This document shows, in pieces, positions 34,642 to 45,300 of a stretch of 64,000 nucleotides of DNA. Origin of the DNA: Micractinium sp. NFX-FRZ. Its lineage: Eukaryota > Chlorophyta > Trebouxiophyceae > Chlorellales > Chlorellaceae. Both the position numbers and the translations under genes were made by a program. The notes under the pieces were generated by a model. That model was not told the origin of the DNA. It did no database searches and worked only from the letters and a program-made list of their open reading frames with translations. The stretch is taken from NCBI GenBank assembly GCA_029339195.1, contig JAPTJF010000265.1, forward strand, positions 1 to 64,000, in the 5' to 3' direction. Position 1 is the stretch's first letter; each line of letters opens with the position of its first letter.

Positions 34642-37392
34642 ATGTCCGATCAGTCCATTGGCCTCCTGCTAGCCCTCTCCTCCAGCATCTTCATTGGTGC
34701 TAGCTTTGTCATCAAGAAGCGCGGCCTGCGCCGTGCTGGTTCCACCGGCGTGCGGGCAGGTACGGAGGCTTGCTGCTGGTGTCGGTGTGCGAGGTGTTGG
34801 GCTGGGCAGCGGTCGTTCAGTGCCAGTTGGGTGCTCGGCCTGTTGCTCAAACGTGCGTGCTCTCCCGCCCTGTGCATGCCTGTCTACCTGCGCGTCCCTG
34901 ATCTGCTGCACCGCCATCCCTGGCCGTGCCGCTCCCTTGTCTCTCCCCCCCCAGGCAGCGGCGGCTTCTCGTACCTGCGGGAGCCGCTGTGGTGGCTGGG
35001 CCTGACCACCATGGCAGCGGGGGAGGTGGCCAACTTTGCTGCCTATGCATTCGCCCCCGCCATCCTAGTCACCCCGCTGGGCGCGCTGTCCATCATAATC
35101 AGGTGCACACCCAGTCTTCCTGGCTGCTGCCTGCACAAGGAGGCGGGCAGGCAAGGCGCAGCGGCTGCATGTCAGAGGCTGGGACATGCAGCTGCAGACG
35201 GGCATGCACAGCCAACAACCAGGCATACCCGCCCGTTGCGTTGTTGCATTGGTTGGCGCAGGCGCCAGCTGCCTGCCACAGTGCCCGCCTCCCTCTCACT
35301 GATCCAACCACGCCCTCCACCCCGCTCGTTTCCATTTCAGCGCCGTGCTGGCTCACTACCTGCTGGCTGAGAAGCTGAACGCGTTTGGAGTGGTGGGCTG
35401 CCTGCTGTGCATCGCGGGGTCCCTGGGCATCGTGCTGCACGCACCCGAGGAGCGCCCCATCAGCTCGGTGCTGCAAGTCTGGGAGCTGGCCATGCAGCCA
35501 TGTGAGGGGGGGGGGGGGAGGATATGGAAAGCAATGCGCTGGATGCCGTCGCTGCTGGTGGCGCAGTGCTAGCGTCTTGTCCGACGCGTTGGGGTGGCGC
35601 TGCCCCAGTCACCGGCCGCGTGCCCACACACCGCCCGCCGGCTCACTCACACTCTCCACCCCTGCCTCCTACCCTCCACCGCCTGTGTGCTCACCCTGTC
35701 GCTGCCACTGCTGCCCCCTCCACCCCACAGGGTTCCTGCTGTACGTGGTGGTGGCCCTGTGCTCCACGCTGTACCTCATCTTTGCTGTCAGCGCGGAGGT
35801 GCAGACCAGCAACATCCTGGTCTATGTCGCCATCTGCTCCATTGTGGGATCCCTCTCAGGTGTGTGACACACCGGGACGGGGCAGGCGAGCTCCAGCAGG
35901 GTGGGCAGCAGCTGGGCAGCAGCTGGCCGCACCCACCGTGCAGTGGGGGATGGGTACGGCACGGTCAGGTGCAGGGTGAGGCAGTGCGAGGTATCCAGCT
36001 GTGCTGCCTGCAGGAACAAACTTGCACGGCCAGCCACCTGGCGGCATCACTCTGGGGCCCTGCCTGCTGCTCTGCCCCCTGCAGTGATGAGCTGCAAGGC
36101 GCTGGGCATTGCTCTGAAGCTGACGTTTGAGGGGGACAACCAGCTGATCTACCCCCAGACCCTGCTCTTCCTGCTGGTCGTGGCCAGTGCAGTAGTCACA
36201 CAGGTGCGGGTGGCTGGGGGTCTGTGGCCGGGGCACGGGAGAGCAGGGGAGGGCTGCACTTGCGGCGCCAGCCGCCTACTCGGGGCATCGCATTCTGGTC
36301 CCCGCTCGTCTCCCTCCTGCCGATGCACATCTTGCTTCGGCTGACCGCCCCGCTGCTGCTCTCCTGTCCATGGTTTTGCTGCTCGTCAAGCTGCATTGCC
36401 CACCACCACATGCGCCCATGCTTCCACTCCGCTGCTCTACCTCTGCGCCTCGGCATGCCACTTGGCTGTTGCCTACACTACAGCAGCTTGTCATGTCCCA
36501 CCACACCACACATCTTCATCCCACTCTACCACACCGTCACCTTCATTACCTTTCGCCCACCTCCGCCACCCGGGTCCCTCTGCCCCCCACACACGATCCA
36601 GCTCAACTCCCGCCCCAGTGTATCAAGATGGACAGGGTGCTGGACTGCACCACGCTTGCCCTCTCTGCCCCCACCCATGCATCCCACCCCGCCACCCCTC
36701 CCCCTCCCCCTGCCCCTCCCCCCCAGATGAACTACCTGAACAAGGCTCTGGACCTGTTCAACACCGCCATCGTCACCCCCATCTACTACGTCATGTTCAC
36801 CACCCTCACCATCACCGCCTCCATGATCATGATGCGCGAGCAGCAGACCACCACGCAGGTAGGCAAGGAGGGGGGAGGGGCGGGAATGGCAGGTCGGGAG
36901 GCAGGCCGGTTAGGGGGCACGGCAGGGCGGTTGTCGGTGGGTGCTGGAGTCAGAGAGGATGGGGCGGCGTGCATGTTGCTTCGTTGTGCAGCGCGGCTCA
37001 CTGGCTGGCACGAGGCAGGTACAGACCGCGCACTGTGCCGCATGCCCACACACCCACGCCCACCGCTCTGCACGCATACTCACGCTGCTGCTCCTCCATG
37101 CACCCGCTGCCTGCAGCTGTTGACCGAGGCCAGCGGGTTTGTGACCATCGTGTGCGGCACCTTCCTGCTGCACACCACCAAGGATGTGGACCTGCCAATG
37201 GACGCCTTCATGCAGCTCATCGTGAGAGGCAGCGGCGGCGGCGGCGGGGGCGGCAACGGCCTGGGGCTGGCTGGCAGCGGCGGCAGCAGGCAGGGCCTGG
37301 TGGCAGCGGGGCAGGGAGGGGACGAGAGCGTGGAGGATGGGCTGGAGCTGAGCAGCGCGGGCACAAAGGCGCTGCGGCGAGGGGCGCGATAG
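34642..37392 (+). CDS. NIPA-family magnesium transporter (7 exons, 360 aa)
   Basis: Multi-pass transporter of the NIPA/DUF803 family; characterised members move Mg2+ (and some other divalent cations) across plasma or endosomal membranes. Exons: 34642-34759, 34955-35102, 35341-35501, 35731-35859, 36085-36203, 36727-36858, 37117-37392. The start matches the family N-terminus ([20 protein letters not shown] followed by a KKRGL loop). Other landmarks: [22 protein letters not shown], the [20 protein letters not shown] segment, and [15 protein letters not shown]. The first six exons cover the nine expected membrane spans apart from the last; the final exon adds that span and a Gly/Ser-rich, acidic cytosolic tail. 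The exact length suits the family. Introns 1, 3 and 5 contain protein-level echoes of the following exon. Family call is firm; ion specificity is inferred. Confidence 0.93.
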
Positions 37393-37845
37393 CCGCCAGG
37401 CCCCGCTGGCCCCCTTGAAACCGGCCATGCTGTTCTTGATTGCTTTTAAACAAACACCCTACCACATCTCCCTGTCTCTTATCCGTCTTTATTCAGACAT
37501 CGGTTACGTGTTCTCCCTGCTTCCCAAGGTTTGGACTCATTTTGTTACATATATGTGTCCGACCCTGCCACAGCTAATTCTAGCAGATCAAAGTGCCAAA
37601 CAAAACTACAGCAGGTACAATGAAAAATATGCTGAACGCAGCCCGCTATGGTACAAGTTGTTGCCAGGCAAGTCCACGCATGCGAAGATGTACGCGATGG
37701 CTGATTGTACAGTAGGCAAGACATGGGTACAGTGGGAAACGCTGGTGTACAGGCGGAGACGTCTTGCCGGGTGCGGCACTTCTCCAGGGAAACGCCCAGG
37801 CCGGCCTCTCCTTGCCTGCGGGGCCGACCACGGCAGGCTCCCAGG
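37393..37845. other. Convergent 3' region between NIPA and F-box/LysM genes
   Basis: AT-richer than its surroundings and without coding potential, as expected for two facing 3' UTRs. A minus-strand TGTAA (37545-37549) fits the F-box/LysM gene. No TGTAA for the NIPA gene was seen. Confidence 0.6.
37545..37549 (-). terminator. TGTAA poly(A) signal, F-box/LysM gene
   Basis: TTACA on the plus strand, about 300 bases after the stop at 37846. Position is plausible for a green-algal 3' UTR but not proven. Confidence 0.4.
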
Positions 37846-39821
37846 TCACGGGCGCAGGCGTGGCATCCGCCGCTTCATCACCTTCTCCCACCGCCGGTCC
37901 TCCTCGTACTGCACATCACAAGTGTGGGGGAGGGCAGGGTGGTCAACGTGCCTGGGACAACGGTGCAAGCGGCGCGGCATCTCTCCAGCGACGCCCTGAC
38001 ATGACATGCATGCTTTAGTGCAGCGGGGGCAGCAGCATCATGGCACAGCATGCTCAGCAAGGGGACCCCAGGGCGAGCTCCAGGCGGAGGCCTGCCCACC
38101 TTCTCAATGGCTTGCCTCACGTCGCACCCAGCCTGCTCAACGTAGAAGGCTGCAGTGTGTGAGTCGATGCGCAGCGCGCGCTCCATCACCCTGGAAAGGA
38201 AGAGGGGGCCGGGAAGGAGGGGGGCGCCAGTTGTGCGCCGTGGCGTGCACGCGGTGCAGGTGATTTGAGAGCATGCAGGCGTACAACCGGGTGCTCGAAA
38301 TCGTCACCAGTGGGTGGTGAAGGAACACGCGGCTCATCGGGCATAGTTTGTGCCAACAAATTGATTTTAGGCACCCGCCCCATCCTTCAAACGCCAATGC
38401 CTCCACAGACAGCCTCAACCACTCGCATCTAGACCTGGTGTGCTTCACGGAACCGAGGGCACAACCTACCACCTGCCCCCGCACCTGGCCAGCTTGGCAA
38501 TGACAAACGCCTGGCTGCTGCCCGGCGGCCGCCGTGGGCTGCCCTCCCCGCTGCTGCTGGTGGCCAGCACGCCAGGCAGCTCCTCCCCATCCCCCAGCAC
38601 CACAACCAGCCGTCGCTTGCTGTGGGTGTCGTGCACGAATGCCACGCGCTTGCCGGCTGCGGCGGCAGCCACATCGGGCACAGGCACGTACAGCAGGCTC
38701 CTGCATGAACCCAGGCAGGGGAGGGGAGGGAGGGTGTGTGTGGGGGTAGGGTGGGGTGACTTGCTGAGGCACACCTACCGGAGCGCACACTGCTTGAGCA
38801 TCCTGGCTGCCCCCGGTCCCTGGCAGCGGCAGGGTGCTGCCAGGACAGCAGCAGCTGCACAAGCCCATGCACCCAACGTCAGCCTAGGTTGGCGGCGCAC
38901 AGCGCTGCTCATCGGCAAGCCACGCACGGCGCACGCCCCGGGCCCACCTGCTGGCCAGGGCGCCCTCGCTCATGAGGTTGTTCAGGCGCTGCAGCACAGA
39001 GCACGCAACCGCGGGTGCATGAGGTGGGCAGTGGGGCGAGTGTGGGTGCACCCGCTCCTGAGGCGACGGTCAGGCAGCATCGGTGTGGGCATGCCCCTCC
39101 ACCACAGCACAGCACAGCACGGCACAGCGCAGGGCAGCACACAGCACGGCAGAACACAACACTGGCACAGCAACAGCACGGCACAGCACTCAGCACGGCA
39201 CGGCACGGCAGGGGCGCCCACCTTGAGGGCCACTGGGTCGGTGCCGTGGCGCACCGCCAGCCCCGCCAGGCTCTCCCGCCGCTGCAGGCGATGGCACAGC
39301 ACAAAGGAGGCGGGGCGGGCGGCGGCGTACAGCGGCGCTGCCGCCGGCGGCTGCTCCACCGAGCGGATGCCCCACCGTGCCCTGAACTCTTCTTCCAGCA
39401 CCACATCTGCCAGCTCCTTGAACCGCCGGCTCACAAGCTGTGGGGCGGGCAAGCGAGGGGGCGGGCAAGGGAGAGGGGTCGACGCAGGGCAGGGCAGGGG
39501 AGGCCGACGGGCATAGAAGAAGGCAAGACAGGCGGGATTGATTTGCCTGCCTTGCATGTTCCCGAACTGTGTGGGTATGGACTGAGATTGGAACAGATGG
39601 TTCCTGGCTCCAGTAGTGCAGCGGCAGCGGTGGCAGCGGCGGCAGCGGCACCCGTCTGGCCTCACCCTCAGCGACAAAAGACTGGCGTCGTCGTGGACAC
39701 TGCGCAGTAACACCAGTAAGACATGGCCGTCGAGACTGGCCTCCGTAGCCTCCTCCGTTTGCCCTCCTCCTGCTTCCTCGTCCGAGCACCTCTCTGCCGC
39801 CTCGCGTTCTGCCCCCGACAT
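37846..39821 (-). CDS. F-box and LysM domain protein (6 exons, 260 aa)
   Basis: Likely substrate adaptor of an SCF ubiquitin ligase carrying a LysM fold; the plant relative is the F-box/LysM protein type represented by Arabidopsis At1g55000. Exons: 39666-39821, 39222-39437, 38948-38988, 38485-38700, 38100-38190, 37846-37908. Residues ~30-75 form an F-box (VLLVLLRSVHDDASLLSL, then VSRRFKELA). A LysM follows: HRLQRRESLAGLAVRHGTD, then PVALKRLNNLMSEGAL, split by an intron. The C-terminal part (ALRIDSHTAAFYVEQAGCDV, then EEDRRWEK) matches the UBA-like end conserved in plant homologues. The LysM here is probably an intracellular protein-interaction fold, since no signal peptide is present. The ATG at 39821 is the first ATG in the frame. 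The downstream peptide from the last exon is only 20 residues. Confidence 0.85.
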
Positions 39822-40775
39822 CGCAGATGTGAGCAATTTGAGGGTAGGACGGACACCGGAGCGATCAGTGCCCTGTCAACGGGCGGCTGTGGTGCAACAA
39901 CCTGGCGTGGCCTGCCGCCGCCCGCGTGGGCATCACCCGCTGCGAGGCCCCGTCAACCTCCCGCCTGAGGCACTAGGCGTAGTGTTGTGGCTCCTGCATC
40001 AGCTCTGCACAATGCATCGACAGGCTGTATGGACAGCCTGCATGAGCTGCAGCGCTCTCAGCGCGTCGTGACCGCTCATGAGCGGGACGCCTGCGGTTTT
40101 GGCCGCAGTCCACAGGCAAACGGGTGGGCGAGCCTGGGTGGCCGCCAGTGACCAGGATGGCTTCGACCTGTGTGCGAGCCTGTTCACTCGCTGCGTTCCA
40201 GCTGTTGCTCCCACATGCAGCAGGGCAGCAGGCCATGCCTTTGCCATGCAGGGCCAGCCTGGCAGGAGGCACGGGACCGGCACTGCCCAGCTAGTAGCTT
40301 AATGGGAAGCAAACTGCATGAGCGGCAGCAGCGGATGCAGCACTTCCCAGCTGGATCCTGGGAGGGCATTGGCAGCAAGAGAGCCACACTTGGAGCTGCT
40401 GATGCAGCTGGGAGGCATGAACGACCGGCAGACGTGAAGGGCTGGCCTTTCAACCAGCCACCGTGCAGCGTTTTCATGCAACAGGTGTGCACCCACCATC
40501 TGGGGGCGCTGCACTGCTAGATGCTCACAGAAGGAAGCGGTTGGTCACGGGAGGGGAGCAGGCAGGGGCGGGACTATCGGTAGTACAGCTGGCTCCCCCC
40601 CCCCCTCAGGGGGGAGAGAAAGGTTTGTACATGTACGTACACGCGGCCCGCGTGGCACCGCCGCCGTCTTCCCCTTACTCCCAGAGTCGGAGGCGCGGGA
40701 GCTGTCGTTCAGCCTCTTTTCGTCCAATTGTCCACCCTTATAACTGTTTTTACGTAGCATGAACCCCGCAGAGGC
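39822..40775. promoter_or_regulatory. Divergent intergenic region with GTAC cluster
   Basis: About 950 bases between the F-box/LysM and ankyrin start codons. Four GTAC cores occur within ~60 bases (near 40583 and in 40626-40639). GTAC is the core bound by SBP-domain factors such as the algal copper regulator CRR1. Short open frames in 39.97-40.55 kb have no recognisable features. Confidence 0.4.
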
Positions 40776-41372
40776 ATGTTTGACCGCCGCCTGAACGAGG
40801 CGGCCCTGCGCGCGGCCATCGCGGCGCGCGACGACGACGCAGCTAACCAGCTCATCCAGCGCTGCACAGAGGAGGACGCGCTGCCGTCTGTGACGTTTGC
40901 GGAGCTCGCAGCCGCCGACCTGCCGCAGGCGGCGTTGGCTCTGGCGCAGGCGGAGGCTGGGCAGGCGGACTTGAAAGAGGCCTCAGCGGACTTCAGCTGC
41001 GCCAGCGGTTCATACCTGCACGCTGCTGCCGCAGCAGGGGCAGGTCCAGCCGTAATAAAGGCCTTGCTGGAAGCGGGCTGCGCCATCAACTGCTGCGATG
41101 ATGAAGGTGGCACCGCTCTGCACGTTGCCGCCAAGTTTGGTCACCTCCCCACCATGAAGGCTCTGCTCGAGGCCGGCTGCGACGCGCTTGCACGCAACAA
41201 GAACGGGCGGACGGCACGTGGCCAGGGCGGCCTGAGCGAGGAGGTGCGGTCTTTTCTGGCAGAGGCGGAGGAGGCGGGCAAGGCGGGCAAGGCAGCACGG
41301 CAGGAGGCACTGTGGGGCACAAAGGTGCAAGCCACGCAGACAGAGAGCGCATTCCGCACGGGTTGCGTCTGA
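40776..41372 (+). CDS. Single-exon ankyrin-repeat protein (198 aa)
   Basis: Small soluble protein with two clear ankyrin repeats: one around GSYLHAAAAAGAGPAVIKAL and LLEAGCAINCCDDEGGT, the next around ALHVAAKFGHLPTMKALLEA with a following GCDALARNKNGRT. The first ~70 residues are helical and acidic and may hold a diverged repeat. A charged Glu/Lys tail follows. It is the only intronless gene here. Start chosen as the first ATG in the frame, just after a pyrimidine-rich leader. TGTAA at 41461-41465 lies 89 bases after the stop. Function cannot be inferred beyond protein-protein interaction. Confidence 0.85.
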   Translation: MFDRRLNEAALRAAIAARDDDAANQLIQRCTEEDALPSVTFAELAAADLPQAALALAQAEAGQADLKEASADFSCASGSYLHAAAAAGAGPAVIKALLEAGCAINCCDDEGGTALHVAAKFGHLPTMKALLEAGCDALARNKNGRTARGQGGLSEEVRSFLAEAEEAGKAGKAARQEALWGTKVQATQTESAFRTGCV

Positions 41373-41460
41373 GACGAAGGCCCGGGGTGGGTGTGTCTTT
41401 ACCATATTTTGCTTTGCTTCCTGCTCCCCGACGTTCTGTTAGTTCTGCTGTTTGACTGAA

Positions 41461-41465
41461 TGTAA
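41461..41465 (+). terminator. TGTAA poly(A) signal, ankyrin gene
   Basis: Canonical green-algal signal 89 bases downstream of the stop codon at 41372. Confidence 0.6.
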
Positions 41466-41646
41466 CGATTCTGTGTGTGACATGCCCTCAATGACACAGT
41501 CAAGTCAGTCATGAAACTATCCCCAAGAGAGAGGCAGGTCAGGCAAGGTGGATGGCACATGGAATTCAGCACAAACAAGAGGGAGCCGGTTGGCTTGGGT
41601 CCAAAGGGTTGACAGTGAATCACTCATGCAGGAACAGGGAAGGGTG

Positions 41647-41651
41647 TTACA
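41647..41651 (-). terminator. TGTAA poly(A) signal, Tudor-like gene
   Basis: TTACA on the plus strand. It lies 164 bases past the end of the out-of-frame C-terminal extension (41815) but ~650 bases past the in-frame stop (42302), which favours the extension being part of the ancestral coding region. Confidence 0.45.
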
Positions 41652-41814
41652 GCTGGGGGGTGCAACGTGCATGTCAGTGTGTACCGATGTCAATCTGTGA
41701 AGATGAGAGTTGGCAAGAGTGTGCGCGAGCACTGGCACAGTGCCTGCTCGCCTGGCATGGCCCAAACGCCGTGTCAGCCGCGGAACCAGCCTTGGCAGCG
41801 TTGCACTGCCCTGG

Positions 41815-42375
41815 CTAGGGTACAGGCGGCAGTGATGCTGCTGGTGCACCCAGCTCTGGCGGCACCCCGGCGGGCAGCGGCGGCACCGCCTGCGCCAATT
41901 GCTTCCCCCCCACCGCTTGCTGCTCATCGCCAGTCTCCTCGTGCGCTGGCGGCGATGGCTGCAGCTTGCCAGCCAGTTGCTGCTGCCCGTTGGCTGCTTG
42001 AATGGCAGGCTGCTGAGGCAGAGGCTGCACTCCTGCGGGCTGCGCCTTGGCTGCCGGCAGGTCCTGTTCTGCCACTGCCTGCTCTTGGGCTGCTTGCTGC
42101 CCGTCTGGTGCACCCTTCTCCACTCCTGCTGGCGGCTCAGGCAGCTGCTGTGGGTGCTGCCGCTGCTCGGCTGCTGGCCCCGCTGCTGCCACTGGCTCGG
42201 CTACTGCAGCTGTTGGCTGTGCCGCTGCTGCCACTGGCTCTCCCGCTGCACTCGCTGGCTCTGCCGCTGCTGGCATTGGCTCTGCAGCTGCATTCGCTAG
42301 CTCAGCCGCTGCTGGCATTGGCTCTGCCGCTGCCAGCACTGGCTCCGTCGCTGCTGCCGCAGCCACCCGCCTCAA
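41815..42375 (-). pseudogene. Out-of-frame C-terminal extension of the Tudor-like protein
   Basis: Directly after the main frame loses its Ala-Glu-Pro character near 42370, another frame on the same strand picks it up (AAAEPMPAAAELANAAAEPM) and stays open for ~185 codons to a stop at 41815. This looks like the natural C-terminus displaced by a one- or two-base indel (true mutation, allele or sequence error) or by an unrecognised small intron. Confidence 0.6.
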
Positions 42376-45300
42376 CTTCCGCTGCTGGCCTTGCGGCCGT
42401 TGCCGTGGGCTCTGCCGCAACATCCGCTGCCTCTGCTGCTTCTGCTGCCATGGGCTCTGCTGCTGCAGCTGCCAGCTCAAACGCTGGTGCGGGCTCAGCC
42501 GCAGCCGCCGCCTCGACTGCTGCTACTGGTGCTGCAGCCACAACTGGCTCTGGTGCCGCTACCATCAGCTCTGCTGCTGCTGCGGCTGCTGGTTCTGTTT
42601 CCGCTACCAGTAGCTCCGCTGCCGCTGCTGCTGCTGCTGCTGCCGCTGCTGGTTCTGCAAGCACCGGCTCTACTGCTGCCCCCGTAGGCTCGGCTGCCGC
42701 GCCTAGTGGCTCTGCGTCAACGTCCGGCTGAGCTGCGGCCAGTAGCTCTGCTGCCACGGCTGTTGGCTCTGCTGCCGCTGCTGCTGCTGCTGCTTGCTCC
42801 GCTGCAGCTGGCTCTGTCAGGGCCGCTACTTCTTCCGGTGCTGCTGGCTCCGTCTGCTGCTGCTCTGGGGCTGGCACCGCTGCCTGCTGCTGTGGCTCCT
42901 CCGCCGACGGCTGTGGCGACTGCGGCGACTGCGGCCGTTGCTGCAGCTGCTCCGCCTGAGCCTGCTCCGCCTGCTGCGCCTGCCGCGCCTGCTGCTCCAG
43001 AGGGCTGTCCAGCGAGCGCAGCTCCGCCAGCGCCGACGTGTCCACCAGCAGCTGCTCACCCCCCAGGAAGCTGCCTCCCAGCGCCAGTGCTGTGTCGCTG
43101 TCGCCCAGCGAGGGCAGCGCCAGCGAGGACGACAGCGGCGCCATGGCGCCCAACGGCAGCAGCTGCGCCGCCCCCTCGCCGCTCACAGGGGAGGCTGCGG
43201 CATGAAGCGGCAACACCCGCCCCAGCAGCTCCTCCTCCTCCCGCCCCTTGCCCGCCTGCCGCCCCAGCGCCGGCATCAGCAGCATGTCGTCATCACCAAA
43301 CTGAGAGGGCCACGCCGGGCTGCGGTTGTCCGGCAGCAAGCAGGCCGCACCAAAGCTTGTGGAGGGGTCGGTTGGCAGCCCGCTGCTGGGCAGGGAGCCA
43401 GACGCCAGGCCGGCTGCTAGGCGGGGAGACGCTTCCAAGGCCAGAGCGCCTGTTGCCCCCGCCCCCGACCGCTGCCGCTTCAAACGCCCGGCATCCTCTG
43501 CCTGCTGCTGCTGCTGCTGTGGGTCGGCGGGCTGTAGGCTGGGGCTGGGCGCCCCCGCTGGCAGCTGCCGCTTGCGCTCGCTGCCATCGGCGCTGCCGGA
43601 GCGCGCCGGCGCCGGCGGCGATGCATTGGGTGCATGCAGCCAGGCCACCTCTCCGGCATGTATGAGGCGAGCAAACTCCACGCTCTCCTCGTCCCCGGTT
43701 TCGTAGTAGAGGGAGCAGGTGCGGGTGGGCAGCGACACGGTGAGCACCACGGCGGGCCACCAGTGGCCGCCGTCGGGCCAGAAGGTCTGCGGGGGTGGGG
43801 CGGGGGGAGGGTGGTGGGGAGATGAGGGGCTCAATGAATGGATGAGGGTTGGGTTCAGGCACGTGTCTGTGAGGCGGGGCTGTTGCCCAGCAGGTGGCAG
43901 GCAGCATGTCGTTGCATCTGCTGCACCCTGTTGCTGCCCACTGCCAACCTCTACCTGCCCCCCACCCAGGCTGCCGCCAGTCCTCTGCTCCATGCCCACA
44001 GCATCTGCCGCCACGCCAGCGCTGCTGCACCAGCCTCGAGGCTGCCGCATCTCTTCACTGCCCCTGCCCCACCTGAGCACCTCCTCTCCCCTGCCCCTGC
44101 ACCACCACCACCACCACAGCACCACCACACCCCTGCCCACCTGGATCAGCCTGCCCTGCAGGCCAGGCTTGAAGTCTGCCATTCTGAGCAGCCAGGGCTT
44201 GGGCGGCGTGGCGGTGGAGGGCCCGCGTGGCTCGTACCCATCGCCAAAGGGGGACAGGTTGGGGTGCAGCGGGGCTGGGGGGGCGCTGCCAGTGCTGCCG
44301 CCTGCTGAGGCCCCCCGCCGCGCCGCGGCCGCCTGCTGCTTAGCGGCCGCGCCTTTGCCGCCGCGGGGGCCCTTGCCGGGGCCCGCCTGACCGGCACGTG
44401 ACGACGGCTTGGGCGGTGGCTTGCCCGCTGGGCTGCGCCGCGGCCGGCCTGCACCCGCACCGCCACTGTTTGAGGGCAGCGGCAGCGAGTGGGCCTGGTG
44501 CATGTGACCCTGTGGCGCGTCCGGCACCCCGGCACTGGCATCGGACCGCGTGCGACGCACAGGCCGCCCGCCTGGCAGCAGCCCCTCGCCGCTGCGCGTG
44601 GGTGCAGCCCCAGGCAGGTGCTGCACATCCGGCGTGGCAGAACCCAGCGCATCCACTGGTACCACCACAGGCGCCGGCTCGCCGCCCCGGCCTGCTGCCG
44701 CCTCCAGAGGCAGCTGCATCCCCATGCTGGCAGCCGCTGCTGCCCGTGCCGCCGCCAGCTGCCGCGCCTCCTGCGCCCCCCGCACCAACTGCACCTGCCG
44801 CTCCAGCTCAGAGTAGTCCGCCTGCAGCACAGCAAGGTGAGCAGGGCGCAGGGGGTGTGGGTGTGCTGGTGGGTGTGGGTGAGTGGTGGAGGCGGGGGCT
44901 GGGCGAGCGCCGCACCAGCTTGAGGTGGTAGGCACGCAACTGCAATGGAATGGGGCCGTGAGACACAGTGAGCAAGAGGAAGGGGGCCGAAAGTGAGGGG
45001 GAGGATTGGGTGGGTGAGTGAGCAAGCCAAGGCTCCACGGGACACACCAGCTCAGCGGCACGCATGCAGCACAGAAGGTTGGTGACCGTGAACGAGCGCC
45101 TGCGTGGCTGAGTGAGCGCCTGAGATGAGCGAGTGAGCAGGGCAGCACTGCGGGAGCAGCTAGCTCGGCTGCAAGCGTGCCCACAGTGCACAGGGAGGTG
45201 CACATGCCGCCCTTGCTCCTGGCCCCCTCATCCCCACACCACACCACCCACCCACCCACCTGGGCCAGGCCGCTCAAGTCCAGCGCCCCGCCCCCAGCCC

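Noticed and set aside
36632..36673. Strong nucleotide ghost of NIPA exon 6
   Set aside because: Only about 24 of 42 bases match by direct count, so it is listed only among weak protein-level echoes.
39821..39836. F-box/LysM start five codons upstream
   Set aside because: The upstream codon is TTG; the first ATG is at 39821.
42047..43665. Long plus-strand frames opposite the Tudor-like gene
   Set aside because: They mirror the GCT/GCC alanine repeats of the minus-strand gene and read as Leu/Cys- or Pro-rich low complexity.
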